From: an uncultured Pirellulaceae bacterium
GTDB lineage: Bacteria; Planctomycetota; Planctomycetia; Pirellulales; Pirellulaceae
DNA length: 64,000 bases
Direction of reading: 5' to 3'
Assembly: GCA_937941455.1 (NCBI GenBank)
Contig: CALDHM010000001.1
Coordinates: forward strand, 1-64,000
Shown here: piece after piece, positions 53,299-62,639 of the stretch
Layout of the letters: every line of letters starts with the position of its first letter
How positions within the stretch are numbered: the first letter of the stretch is position 1
Made by a program: the position numbers and the translations under genes
Notes under the pieces: generated by a model
The model's input: only the letters and a program-made list of their open reading frames with translations
Told to the model about the DNA's origin: nothing
The model's database searches: none

Positions 53299-54048
53299 GT
53301 GTCAAAAAAATTGATATCGAACGACGATACGGCGGAAGGCGAGTCGCCATGGTCGCTGACTACCCGCCGGGCTGTTTCGTTTTTACTGGCGGGCTATTTG
53401 TTCGTCTTGTTCTTTGGCCCGATGACCAATCCCATTGCGACCGAGGAACTGACCTTGCCGATCGCTCGCGCTCTTCGTCCGCTCCATCAGGCGCTGTTTT
53501 TGGGGCATGGTTATCGATTCTTCGCCCCCAATCCTGGGCCGAGTCATCTGGTGAGCTACAAGATTTACGACGGTGCGGATTTGCTGCGGGAGGGAAAATT
53601 TCCCGATCGTAGTCGGCATTGGCCGCGCGTGATTTACCATCGCTGGTTCATGCTCAGCGAGACGCTCTACGAAGAACTGAATCAAACACCGGATCAGGCC
53701 AGTTTTGATGAATCGCAGCGGCTGCTGTTGGAGGAGATCGCTCGATTCGAGCAAGCAGGCTTGACCCGAACAGCGCGAATCCTCAAGTCGCGTCAGGAAC
53801 GATTTGCTCGGCTGTACCCCGCCACACTGAAGCGGATTGACCAGCTCAAGCAGGCGATCGCCCAGAAATTGCTGGAAAAGTTCGGCGGTAATCGCGTGGA
53901 GTTGTTCGTCCAAGAGCGGCGATTGCCTTCGCCGGCCCAAGTCATCTTGGGAACCAAATTGAGCGATCCGCAACAGTTGAGCGAACCGATTCTGGTGGGG
54001 GAATACAAGCGGGACGAGGGCTTGCCCCCCGAAGCGAGGCAACCATGA
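53299..54048 (+). CDS. HTTM-associated membrane protein, hypothetical
   Basis: 249 aa with one TM (AVSFLLAGYLFVLFFGPMTNP) overlapping the downstream HTTM gene by 4 bp. Confidence 0.75.
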   Translation: MSKKLISNDDTAEGESPWSLTTRRAVSFLLAGYLFVLFFGPMTNPIATEELTLPIARALRPLHQALFLGHGYRFFAPNPGPSHLVSYKIYDGADLLREGKFPDRSRHWPRVIYHRWFMLSETLYEELNQTPDQASFDESQRLLLEEIARFEQAGLTRTARILKSRQERFARLYPATLKRIDQLKQAIAQKLLEKFGGNRVELFVQERRLPSPAQVILGTKLSDPQQLSEPILVGEYKRDEGLPPEARQP

Positions 54049-54971
54049 ATCGCGAGGTTCTGTCGGTCGCTGAGTATGCCCGCTCTTGGATTCAGCTGTG
54101 GGACCGGTTTTGGTTTCGACCAGCCGAATCGATTGTGTTGGGACTTGTGCGCTTGCTGGCCGGTTGCGTCATTTTCTACACGCATGTGGCTTGGAGCTTC
54201 GAACTCGAAACCTTTTTCGGGCCGAGTTCGATCATCCCGGCCGATCATCGCGGATTGCTGGCCGATGGTTGGAATTTTTACTGGAGCCATTTCGACTGGC
54301 TCCCTGGCTTTCTTCTGTGGCCGGCACATGTCGCGGCCTTGGTGATCATGGCGCTGTTCGCCTTGGGTTGGAAAACCCGCATCACGTCGATTCTGACGGC
54401 CTTACTGGTTATTTCCTATGCAAATCGAGCGACGGGGGCGCAGTTTGGCTTGGATCAAATCAACGCGTTTTTGGCGATCTATCTCGCTTTGGGACCATCT
54501 GGAGAATATTTTTCACTGGATCGCTGGCTGAGTGGAAGGGGCGAGGCGACTGCTCCCGTTCCGAGTGTCATGGCGAATTTATCGCTGCGGTTGATTCAGG
54601 TTCACATGTGCCTGGTGTATTTCTTCGCGGGCACGGGGAAACTGCTGGGACAAACCTGGTGGGAAGGGACAGCCATCTGGGGGGCTGTCGCGAATTTCGA
54701 ATATCAAACGCTCGATCTTACATGGTTGGCGGGCGAATTGTGGTTCGTCAATCTCTTGACCTGGATCACCTTGTTTTGGGAGGTCAGCTACTCGTTCTTG
54801 ATTTGGCCACGGCTTACTCGTCCGATCTGGATTCTGATTGCCGTCGCGGTCCATTTGGGTATCGGCGTGGCGATGGGCATGATGACCTTCGGCTTGATTA
54901 TGGTCGTGGGTAATTTGTCCTTCCTGACCGCGCCCTTCGTGCGTCGGTGGCTCGGACCGCTTGCCCGTTGA
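54045..54971 (+). CDS. HTTM domain protein (vitamin K-dependent gamma-carboxylase-like membrane family)
   Basis: 308-aa multi-TM; LGLVRLLAGCVIFYTHVAWSFELETFFGP, QVHMCLVYFFAGTGKLLGQTWWEGTAIW. Confidence 0.85.
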   Translation: MNREVLSVAEYARSWIQLWDRFWFRPAESIVLGLVRLLAGCVIFYTHVAWSFELETFFGPSSIIPADHRGLLADGWNFYWSHFDWLPGFLLWPAHVAALVIMALFALGWKTRITSILTALLVISYANRATGAQFGLDQINAFLAIYLALGPSGEYFSLDRWLSGRGEATAPVPSVMANLSLRLIQVHMCLVYFFAGTGKLLGQTWWEGTAIWGAVANFEYQTLDLTWLAGELWFVNLLTWITLFWEVSYSFLIWPRLTRPIWILIAVAVHLGIGVAMGMMTFGLIMVVGNLSFLTAPFVRRWLGPLAR

Positions 54972-55098
54972 GGAAGTCGTGAGTGGGATTTTATAATTCA
55001 GGCTTTTGTTGAGTGTGCCCTTGCCACTTGGCCTTCATCACGACGAAACGAGGGATCCGGTGCGGTCACTGAACGAATTTTTTAAAGAGGTTTAACGG

Positions 55099-56127
55099 AT
55101 GTCCTTGCGTCTTGCGGTAGCGGGTGCTACGGGAATAGTAGGCACGATCGTTCTCGAACAATTGGCCGCGCGCCAACTCGACTTTTCAACATTGAAACTT
55201 CTGGCGTCGGCCAAATCGGCTGGCAAAAAGCTTCAATTTCGCGGGGAAGAGTTGACCGTGGAGCCGTTGATCCCGGAAGCGTTTGACGGGATCGATCTGG
55301 TGATTGGATCAACTCCCGACGACGTGGCTGCCGAGTTTGTTCCCTGGGCGGTCGAGCGGGGGGCCGTCGTGGTGGATGAAAGTGGGTACCATCGAATGCG
55401 CGACGATGTTCCTCTGGTCGTTCCCGAGATCAACCCGCATGCGATCGCGCGGCATCGAGGAGTGATCGCCAGCCCGAATTGCTCGACGACCCAACTGGTG
55501 ATGGCGCTCAAGCCGCTGCATGACGCCGCGCGGGTCAAACGAGTCGTCGTGTCGACCTACCAGGCCACCAGTGGAGCGGGACTTCACGCGCAGTCCGAGC
55601 TGTTCAGTGCGACGCAGGCGGCACTGGCAGGGGAGTCCGCGCCTCCGCAACAATTTCAACATCCCATCGCTTTCAATCTGATTCCGCAGATTGGCTCTCC
55701 GAAGTATGAGGGATACACGTCGGAAGAGATGAAGATGGTCAGGGAGACACGAAAAATTCTGGAAGACGATTCGATCGAAGTCTGTCCGACGTGCGTCCGC
55801 GTCCCCGTGGCGAATTGCCATAGCGAGTCGGTGGTGGTAGAGACCGAGCGGCCGCTATCTGTCGCCGAAGCCCACGAGTTGTTTGGGTCCTTTCCAGGAT
55901 TGGTTGTGGTGGATGATTTGCCGGGACGCCGTTATCCAATGCCGCTGGATTGCCATGGCCGCGATGAGGTGTTTATCGGGCGGATTCGCAAGGATCTGAG
56001 TCACCCCCACGGGTTGGCGTTTTGGTGCGTCAGCGATAATTTGCGGAAAGGGGCTGCCACGAACGCCGTGCAAATCGCGGAACTGATTATGGCCGGCCAA
56101 TATGCGTCATGCGCTACATCAAGTTAA
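55099..56127 (+). CDS. asd: aspartate-semialdehyde dehydrogenase
   Basis: LRLAVAGATGIVGTIVLEQL, SPNCSTTQLVMALKPLHD, RVPVANCHSESVVVE, NLRKGAATNAVQIAE. Confidence 0.95.
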   Translation: MSLRLAVAGATGIVGTIVLEQLAARQLDFSTLKLLASAKSAGKKLQFRGEELTVEPLIPEAFDGIDLVIGSTPDDVAAEFVPWAVERGAVVVDESGYHRMRDDVPLVVPEINPHAIARHRGVIASPNCSTTQLVMALKPLHDAARVKRVVVSTYQATSGAGLHAQSELFSATQAALAGESAPPQQFQHPIAFNLIPQIGSPKYEGYTSEEMKMVRETRKILEDDSIEVCPTCVRVPVANCHSESVVVETERPLSVAEAHELFGSFPGLVVVDDLPGRRYPMPLDCHGRDEVFIGRIRKDLSHPHGLAFWCVSDNLRKGAATNAVQIAELIMAGQYASCATSS

Positions 56128-56870
56128 CGGTGGCCTACGACGGCAAGCATTACGTAGGATGGCAGGCCCAAAACAATGGCCCATCGATCCAAATCACCCT
56201 GGAGTCGGCTTGGCGACAGTTGACAGGTGAGTCGCGTCGCATTACTGCCAGCGGCCGCACCGATGCAGGAGTGCACGCCGAAGCTCAGGTGTGCAGTGTG
56301 CGGACGGAAACCAAGCTGCCGACCGAGGTGTTCGTCAAAGGGTTGAATGCCTACTTGCCGGACGATATCGCAGTTCTCACCGCGCAGGAAATGCCCGGCG
56401 ATTTTCACGCCATTCGCGACGCTGTGGGCAAGACCTATCGATATCAAATTCAGTCGGGTCCCGTTCGCCACGTGCTGCAACGGGAATTCTGGTGGTTCGT
56501 TCCGCCGCGGCTGAACGTAGCTGCCATGCAGACGGCGGCGCGATTCTTGGTAGGTCGACATGATTTCGCGGCATTTCAGACAACAGGATCCGATCGATTA
56601 TCGACCGTGCGCACGGTGACCGATTTGGTAGTCGAGGGGCGGGAGGAGCCACCGTATCAGTGGATTCGAATTTTTATTTCGGCCGATGGCTTTTTGTACA
56701 ACATGGTGCGATGCATCGCCGGAACGCTGGCAGAAGTAGGGAAGGAGAAGCGTCCGCCTGAGTGGTGTCGGGAGGTTTTGGCATCGCGAGATCGTACTCT
56801 CTCCGGCGCCACGGCGCCGGCACATGGGCTGTGCCTGGTGCGGGTCGATTACCCACCTTGCGACCGTTGA
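56109..56870 (+). CDS. truA: tRNA pseudouridine(38-40) synthase
   Basis: LTVAYDGKHYVGWQAQ, ASGRTDAGVHAEAQVCSV, FLYNMVRCIAGTLAEVG. Confidence 0.95.
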   Translation: MRYIKLTVAYDGKHYVGWQAQNNGPSIQITLESAWRQLTGESRRITASGRTDAGVHAEAQVCSVRTETKLPTEVFVKGLNAYLPDDIAVLTAQEMPGDFHAIRDAVGKTYRYQIQSGPVRHVLQREFWWFVPPRLNVAAMQTAARFLVGRHDFAAFQTTGSDRLSTVRTVTDLVVEGREEPPYQWIRIFISADGFLYNMVRCIAGTLAEVGKEKRPPEWCREVLASRDRTLSGATAPAHGLCLVRVDYPPCDR

Positions 56871-57778
56871 TTCACCGCTCGCTGGCGGAGTCGCAATGCC
56901 TCGAGCCGTCCATGATTCAGGCCCCACTCGGCCAGATGTGCAAACCATGTCGGCGAGGGAGCGTGCGCTCGTGTGCGGCGGAATCGCCAGGCATGCCAAT
57001 GGCTGCGGCAACGCAATCGCCAGCGGCTGCCCCCTGCGGCGGAGCCTAAACGAAATCCTTGACCGACGAAGTAACGCCAGACGTAATCGGTGGTCGCCCT
57101 CGTCGCCGGAATCAAGTGCTTGATCGCGTTGCCGGGGACCCAGCTACCCCGCAGACCGTCGGTCAACAGGCGTTGCATCAACTCGAGCTCGTCGCCACCC
57201 AAGACGAATTCGCGCCGCCGGCCGAGTTGGCTGTTGAAACGATACTGCCGTTGGACGTCGGTTCGCACGGCGAAGTTGGCACCGTAGGGCAAGCGGTCGC
57301 TGGTCAAGGGCAAGATTTGATCGCCGAGATCGCGCGCCGCGAAACATCCGGCGACGGCCTGCCAGTTCTCTTCGATCCATGTAGGTCGCCCGTCGATAAA
57401 CTCTGGCTCGATGGCCGCTCCCCAGAAAGTTTCGTCGCGATGGGACTCGGCGCGTTCGATGTAACGCTCCAGCCAGTGAGCGGGAACCAGCACGTCATCA
57501 TCAGTCCACACGACCAATTCGCCGCTCAACTCCTCGACGGCTCGATTTCTGGCGAGTGTGTGTCCAGGTCGCGATTCGTGCAGTGTGATGGTATCCGGAT
57601 GTTGTAGGACGATGTTCCGGAGGATGTCGGCGGTGTGATCGGTCGAGCCGTTATCGACGACCAGAATTCGGCGAGACCAGTCGGCAGGAACACGAGTTTG
57701 GAGGATCGAGGCGAGGGTGCGAGCCAGCAAATCGGCTCGGTTCCAAGTGCAGATGGCCACCTCGATGACCTTGCCCAC
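56849..57778 (-). CDS. glycosyltransferase family 2
   Basis: EVAICTWNRADLLARTLASIL, ILVVDNGSTDHTADILRN, VVWTDDDVLVPAHWLERYIE. Confidence 0.9.
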   Translation of the reverse strand: MGKVIEVAICTWNRADLLARTLASILQTRVPADWSRRILVVDNGSTDHTADILRNIVLQHPDTITLHESRPGHTLARNRAVEELSGELVVWTDDDVLVPAHWLERYIERAESHRDETFWGAAIEPEFIDGRPTWIEENWQAVAGCFAARDLGDQILPLTSDRLPYGANFAVRTDVQRQYRFNSQLGRRREFVLGGDELELMQRLLTDGLRGSWVPGNAIKHLIPATRATTDYVWRYFVGQGFRLGSAAGGSRWRLRCRSHWHAWRFRRTRAHAPSPTWFAHLAEWGLNHGRLEALRLRQRAVNQRSQGG

Positions 57779-57799
57779 GGTCTGCTCCCAGTTGTTTCG

Positions 57800-58927
57800 T
57801 TATTGGTTGAGGGCCAGTAGGCGTTTGCCGAAGTCCTCGATGGGATCGGCGGAGTATTTCGCTCGAATTGTCCGGCCGGCTTCCTCGCCGAGCTGTTTCC
57901 ATTCATGGCGTTTGGCCCAGGCCCGCTCAAGTGCGTTATCCAGCAAATCGATGGTGGCGTACGGCGCGATGAAACCGGTTCGATCGGGGCATAACAACTC
58001 GGAATTTCGTCCGGTATCGGTCGTGATGGCGATACGCCCGCACAGCATCGATTCGACCACGACCAAGGCGGCGCCTTCGTAACGCGACGGCAGCAGCAAG
58101 GCGTGATTTCGCCGCCAGATTTCTGCGACGTCAGTCATGAAGCCGCCAAGTTTGAGCTTGTCGCCAAGCCCGTGCAGTTTGATCAAGTCGACCAACTGCC
58201 GTTCATTTCCTTGATCCTTGCCATAAAACGTCACTTGAATCGGCCGATCTCGCCATTTGGCGCGGCTCAGCACGTCGACGACAAGATCTTGCCCCTTGGA
58301 TTGAAAGTGGATCCGGCCGACGCATGCCAAGCGAAAGATCCCATCGTCGGCAGGCCATTCGATTTGGGCGTCACGACTCACGTTAAATGGATTGTCGACG
58401 ATTTCGGCATTCGTCAACTTCATGGCGAGATTGGTTTCGACCTTGTGCTGGTTTTCTTGGGAAACGAAAAAGACCTTCTTCGCGTTCGAGTACCAGCGGC
58501 GGTAGGTGTCGATCGTATCGCTGTGGATAAAAAAGAAGTTGCTCGCGCTTTGGACATTGATCGCGTAGGGGACCTTCGCTGCCAGGCACTCGTCGGCGAC
58601 AGGGATGCGGTCGGGATGGTAGCCGAGGGTCACGAGGACGGCATCGGGTGCAAACTCTTCGATCCAGGACGAATCGCGTTGGCCCCCCCGCAATGCGGCG
58701 AAACGTTGCTTCTGGGTTTCCCAGAACGTCAACGGTCGATCGCGAAACCAGACACTTCCGCCGCAGTTCGCGATCTCGTTGAGTTGATCGGCGGCTCTGG
58801 GCCACCATTTGAAATTGACGCCGACCTGATGATTTTGTTGTTGCAACCATCGCGCCGTGCGAAACCACAGTTCTTCACTGCCGCCCCAAGGAACGCCGGA
58901 CATGCACGAATAAAAACCGAATTTCAC
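57800..58927 (-). CDS. glycosyltransferase family 4 (GT1 group)
   Basis: FRLACVGRIHFQSKGQDLVVDVLSRAKWRDRPIQVTFYGKD, HALLLPSRYEGAALVVVESMLCGRIAITTDTGRNSEL. Confidence 0.9.
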   Translation of the reverse strand: MKFGFYSCMSGVPWGGSEELWFRTARWLQQQNHQVGVNFKWWPRAADQLNEIANCGGSVWFRDRPLTFWETQKQRFAALRGGQRDSSWIEEFAPDAVLVTLGYHPDRIPVADECLAAKVPYAINVQSASNFFFIHSDTIDTYRRWYSNAKKVFFVSQENQHKVETNLAMKLTNAEIVDNPFNVSRDAQIEWPADDGIFRLACVGRIHFQSKGQDLVVDVLSRAKWRDRPIQVTFYGKDQGNERQLVDLIKLHGLGDKLKLGGFMTDVAEIWRRNHALLLPSRYEGAALVVVESMLCGRIAITTDTGRNSELLCPDRTGFIAPYATIDLLDNALERAWAKRHEWKQLGEEAGRTIRAKYSADPIEDFGKRLLALNQ

Positions 58928-58956
58928 AGACCACTCAATCGGATAAGACGAAGAAA

Positions 58957-59670
58957 TCAGGAATATTGCCGCGAAATTTCGCGATGGCTTGCCAAGGCGA
59001 AGTCGTAGACCTGCTTTAGCAAGGGGTAGTCACGATAAAACTGTTCTCGCAGCGATTCTGGAACTTTTTCATCGTAATTCGAGACGTTCATTTGCGGTAA
59101 GGCCCGTGCGGGTTTGCCCAAAATTTTCGCGAGATTTCGCAGTGTGGCATCCATCTCTTCAAAAATCCCCATGTAAACGAAGCGGTTTGGCAAGACATCT
59201 CGGTAATTCACCAACGTGACGTCCTGCGGCAGATGATGAAACAGCCAGTAAGGGTAATCTTTTACGTACTCGGTGACCGATGGATACAGCTTCGAGAAGT
59301 CCACCTGTTCGCCGCGGAACCAAAACCTCCCTTCCTTGCTCCGCCCCTTGGCAAAGAAGTACATCGAGACGATCAAATCGAACGGATCGCGAAGAATCGT
59401 GAAGTACTGCGTGATTTCGGGATAATAGTAGGGTAACCCGTAGCCCCGCCCGTGGTTGAAGTGACCGTGGATGCACTTCACGTTCGGCAGCCACCTGCCA
59501 TCAGCGTCTCGGGTCTCGACCTTGGGCAGTAGAATGTCTTGCCGTTCGTCTTGGTTCAGCTTGTGATAGGACGGACCGAACCATTCGGTGAGCAAGCGAA
59601 CCACGCTGGTCCCCGCACATTTGGGAATATGCGTGTAAATAATCGGTTCGTCAGGATTGTAGGCTTTCAT
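58957..59670 (-). CDS. sulfotransferase family 2-like protein
   Basis: IIYTHIPKCAGTSVVRLL (PAPS 5'-loop-like), ITQYFTILRDPFDLIVSMYFFA (3'-phosphate-binding-like). Confidence 0.85.
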   Translation of the reverse strand: MKAYNPDEPIIYTHIPKCAGTSVVRLLTEWFGPSYHKLNQDERQDILLPKVETRDADGRWLPNVKCIHGHFNHGRGYGLPYYYPEITQYFTILRDPFDLIVSMYFFAKGRSKEGRFWFRGEQVDFSKLYPSVTEYVKDYPYWLFHHLPQDVTLVNYRDVLPNRFVYMGIFEEMDATLRNLAKILGKPARALPQMNVSNYDEKVPESLREQFYRDYPLLKQVYDFALASHREISRQYS

Positions 59671-59819
59671 CCAGGGGCACCAGTTCTCTGCAGCGGGTTC
59701 AACGACGCTCCCACTTCAGTGTATCGTTTGCCGAATCGGCTGAGTAGTAACAGGGATGCCTCTCGCCGCGCGTGGAGCACGCTGCTTTGCCGCGGCGCGT
59801 CAACCATCTCGTCGCGGGG

Positions 59820-59851
59820 CCTCCCGAAATGGCGATCGCCATTTCGGGAGG
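59820..59851. repeat. perfect 32-bp palindrome
   Basis: CCTCCCGAAATGGCGATCGCCATTTCGGGAGG equals its reverse complement. Confidence 0.9.
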
Positions 59852-59865
59852 GGGACGATGGCCCA

Positions 59866-61224
59866 TCAGACGTCATCGCCAGCGTCCTTGGTTGCGTCCG
59901 ATTCCGGCGGCGGTCGATCCAACCGGAATACGCCAGTACGCCATTTCTTCAAGCGTTCCTTGGCGGCATTCAGGCGGTTTTTCGTATCCTCGTATTTTGC
60001 CTGCAGTTCATCGATGCGCTGATTGCGATCTTCGAGATTTTGCAGCGCCCGGAACAGCTGGTCGGGAATGTCTGCCAGGCGAGCCTTGAGCGCGTTCAAT
60101 TCCAACTGCACGCGTTCGAGTTCAGTATCGCGGAGAACAGGGTTGTCCGGGTACAGGTCCTGTAAGCGGAAACCTGTTTCGACAGCGGCGAATCCCCGTC
60201 GGGGATCGGTGACGATTCGCTCAGGTAGATGGAGGGGCTGGCCGGAGGCCAACGCAGTCTGTCGCGCCGCGATCATCTGCTCGATCAAAAAAAGCAGCCG
60301 GGGGGTCGCAGGGTCCTGGCATTCGAGTTGATCGTGCAACACATGATTTTGAAAGAGCATCTTCGCCGCCGGCGGCGAAGCCAATTCGCTGACGACTTGG
60401 AGGATGTGGCTGGCCGCGCTGATCGTCCATGCGGCAGGGACAAATTGGGGAACGTTATGGAAATCCAGGATCGCCGTCGGACGCTGCAGCAGAGCGCTCT
60501 CTAGGAATATGGTTGACGGGGTGGTGATGACAGCATCGCTCTCGTCGAGAACTTGCCATAAGGCCGGCCGCTCGTCTCGCGGCAGAGGCGGTGGAAGCTC
60601 CAACGCTTCATCCAATCCGTCGGTCAATCGCCAATTCACCCGCAGAGGTCGGCCTTGAATCTCGGGAGTGTTGGCCACGAAGTCGCGGAGGCAAATCAGC
60701 GACTGGATGACGGTGGTTCGTTGCTGTTCGGTGAACGCCGGCTTGTTCGCGCTGCAGACCAGCAAACGAAAGGGGCCGCTGGCAGCCGGTGGAACCAGCG
60801 TCCGCTGGAGCAACGGATCGAGACGCGGGAAGCCGACCACTTCGCATTTCCCCAAATTTCCCCACGATTCCACCACGCGAGCTTGGCCCCGTCCGAGGCA
60901 AGCCAACTTATGGCCGAGCAACGGTTGAAATATAGACCCAGCGGGCAAATCGGGATGCTCAAAAATGTTGCGGTATTCGAAAATTCCATCAGCCAAGATC
61001 AAAATCGGGATCTGGCCTATACTCAGGATTTTCCGCAGGCCGCTGATATGCTCCCAGCGATAATGTTCATGGGTGATCACGATGCCGCAATCGTCTGGCG
61101 GCTCCCACGATCCCGGGAATTCCTCGACGATTTCGTAGGGGCGGGTCAACTGCGGCAACCAGCTTTGGTACAGGCGGCTTTGCTGAGCGTAGCGCCACAA
61201 GATGTAGACCTTGAATTCCGACAT
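59866..61224 (-). CDS. GT-B-like/CDP-glycerol-transferase-like protein with C-terminal coiled coil
   Basis: 452 aa; VLDESDAVITTPSTIFLESALLQRPTAILDFHN (glycosyltransferase-like C-lobe), C-terminal heptad region LERVQLELNALKARLADIPDQLFRALQNLEDRNQRIDELQAKYEDTKNRLNAAKERLKKW. Confidence 0.72.
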   Translation of the reverse strand: MSEFKVYILWRYAQQSRLYQSWLPQLTRPYEIVEEFPGSWEPPDDCGIVITHEHYRWEHISGLRKILSIGQIPILILADGIFEYRNIFEHPDLPAGSIFQPLLGHKLACLGRGQARVVESWGNLGKCEVVGFPRLDPLLQRTLVPPAASGPFRLLVCSANKPAFTEQQRTTVIQSLICLRDFVANTPEIQGRPLRVNWRLTDGLDEALELPPPLPRDERPALWQVLDESDAVITTPSTIFLESALLQRPTAILDFHNVPQFVPAAWTISAASHILQVVSELASPPAAKMLFQNHVLHDQLECQDPATPRLLFLIEQMIAARQTALASGQPLHLPERIVTDPRRGFAAVETGFRLQDLYPDNPVLRDTELERVQLELNALKARLADIPDQLFRALQNLEDRNQRIDELQAKYEDTKNRLNAAKERLKKWRTGVFRLDRPPPESDATKDAGDDV

Positions 61225-61236
61225 CGACCTGTCAGA

Positions 61237-62109
61237 TCATTCCTTCGTTTCGGGAGCTGGAGCGGGGCCAGGCTGTGAATCTTTCGACCGGGCTAACTCG
61301 CGGCATTGTTGTGCTAGGGCTCGCAGTTGGTCAGCCAATTCATAGTACTCATCTCCCTCCATTTCATTCGCGATCTCATCGAGCCTCCGCGCATAGTTCC
61401 GCAGTTTAGCCTTGCGGTACTGATGGCCCACGAAAGGAGGGTGGTCGCCTGTGAAATGCATCGGCGAAACCCCAAAACCGGGGCCAGCGGGCATAATACC
61501 AGGAGGGGGCGCTGTGCCGGGTGTTTGTTCGAATCGCGGATGCCATCCTGGATGTGGAAAATTTGGGGGGGGGCTGGTCGGCGGGGTGGGGATCATGTTT
61601 GGCTGGGGCGGATCGGGCGGGCTTGGAGTCGCTGGGGGGCGCGGTGCCCCATGGTGATCGTTCGGTTCTTGTGGCCAGGAAATCGGGAAAGCTTCGCCCC
61701 GTATGGGCGAAGGGAGTTGCGTGTGGGCGATTTGCAGCAGTACTGATTGAAACTCTTGCTCGGAGACCTGTCCCAATTCGGAATCGCGAAACAGATCCCC
61801 CACAGCAGAACCGATTTGCCGACGGATCGTCAGAATTTCGTTTTCGATGGGATGTTGAGCGTTTGTTGCGTCGCTGATGGCTGTGTTCGAACCTGTCAGC
61901 TGAGTTGGTTCCTGAACGTTGGATCCTGACGAAATTTTCTGTACGTGCAACGAATGTGGGGCACTCGCGGTCTTGGCTACTCCATGTTTCGTGCGCGGGG
62001 ACGTCACCTGTTCCTGGCACGGCGTATTCGATTTGGCAGAAAAACCAAGCGCCAGGCCGACCGTCGTCAGCACACCCAAACGCAATAAATTCAACAAGAT
62101 TCGCTCCAT
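61237..62109 (-). CDS. secreted Pro-rich hypothetical protein
   Basis: N-terminal signal-like segment; central PPATPSPPDPPQPNMIPTPPTSPPPNFPHPGW; C-terminal helical segment. Confidence 0.72.
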   Translation of the reverse strand: MERILLNLLRLGVLTTVGLALGFSAKSNTPCQEQVTSPRTKHGVAKTASAPHSLHVQKISSGSNVQEPTQLTGSNTAISDATNAQHPIENEILTIRRQIGSAVGDLFRDSELGQVSEQEFQSVLLQIAHTQLPSPIRGEAFPISWPQEPNDHHGAPRPPATPSPPDPPQPNMIPTPPTSPPPNFPHPGWHPRFEQTPGTAPPPGIMPAGPGFGVSPMHFTGDHPPFVGHQYRKAKLRNYARRLDEIANEMEGDEYYELADQLRALAQQCRELARSKDSQPGPAPAPETKE

Positions 62110-62639
62110 CTTTTCGCCTTTCGTTGGTTCGAATCGAACGATGACTTACGCCAAAACCTATCCAATGCCGGGCGATAACCGGCGGTGGAAATGAAAATTG
62201 GACACCGCCGCATTCCAGTCAATGGTTTTGAAACGGCTCCTATCGCGGACAGTGTAATGCCATCAACCGTTGCCCCCAACGTCAAAGACTCGAAGCTAGC
62301 AGTCCAGGATTGATAGCTTGAATTTTTTTCCCCTTGGGCCGACCCGTTGCGATCGGGTAACTTACCAGGGCGATGGCGAACGCTGATGTGATGAACTATC
62401 GCTTGGCACTCGTCGCAGCAGTTACTGGAAGAAACCAGGTCTAGCCGCCTTAAGGTTGCTTCGTCGCACGACGACGGTCAGATCGAGCGATGCACTCGCG
62501 TTCGAAGTGTGGCTCGAAGAAAACCATTTTGGTTGGACTTGCGTAGCCATTTGAATCGATTGTGGTCCAGGAGGGATCACAGGCAAACACCACCAACGTA
62601 TGACTGGCCCATCAAAAGGGCCGTCGAGGAGAAATGAGC

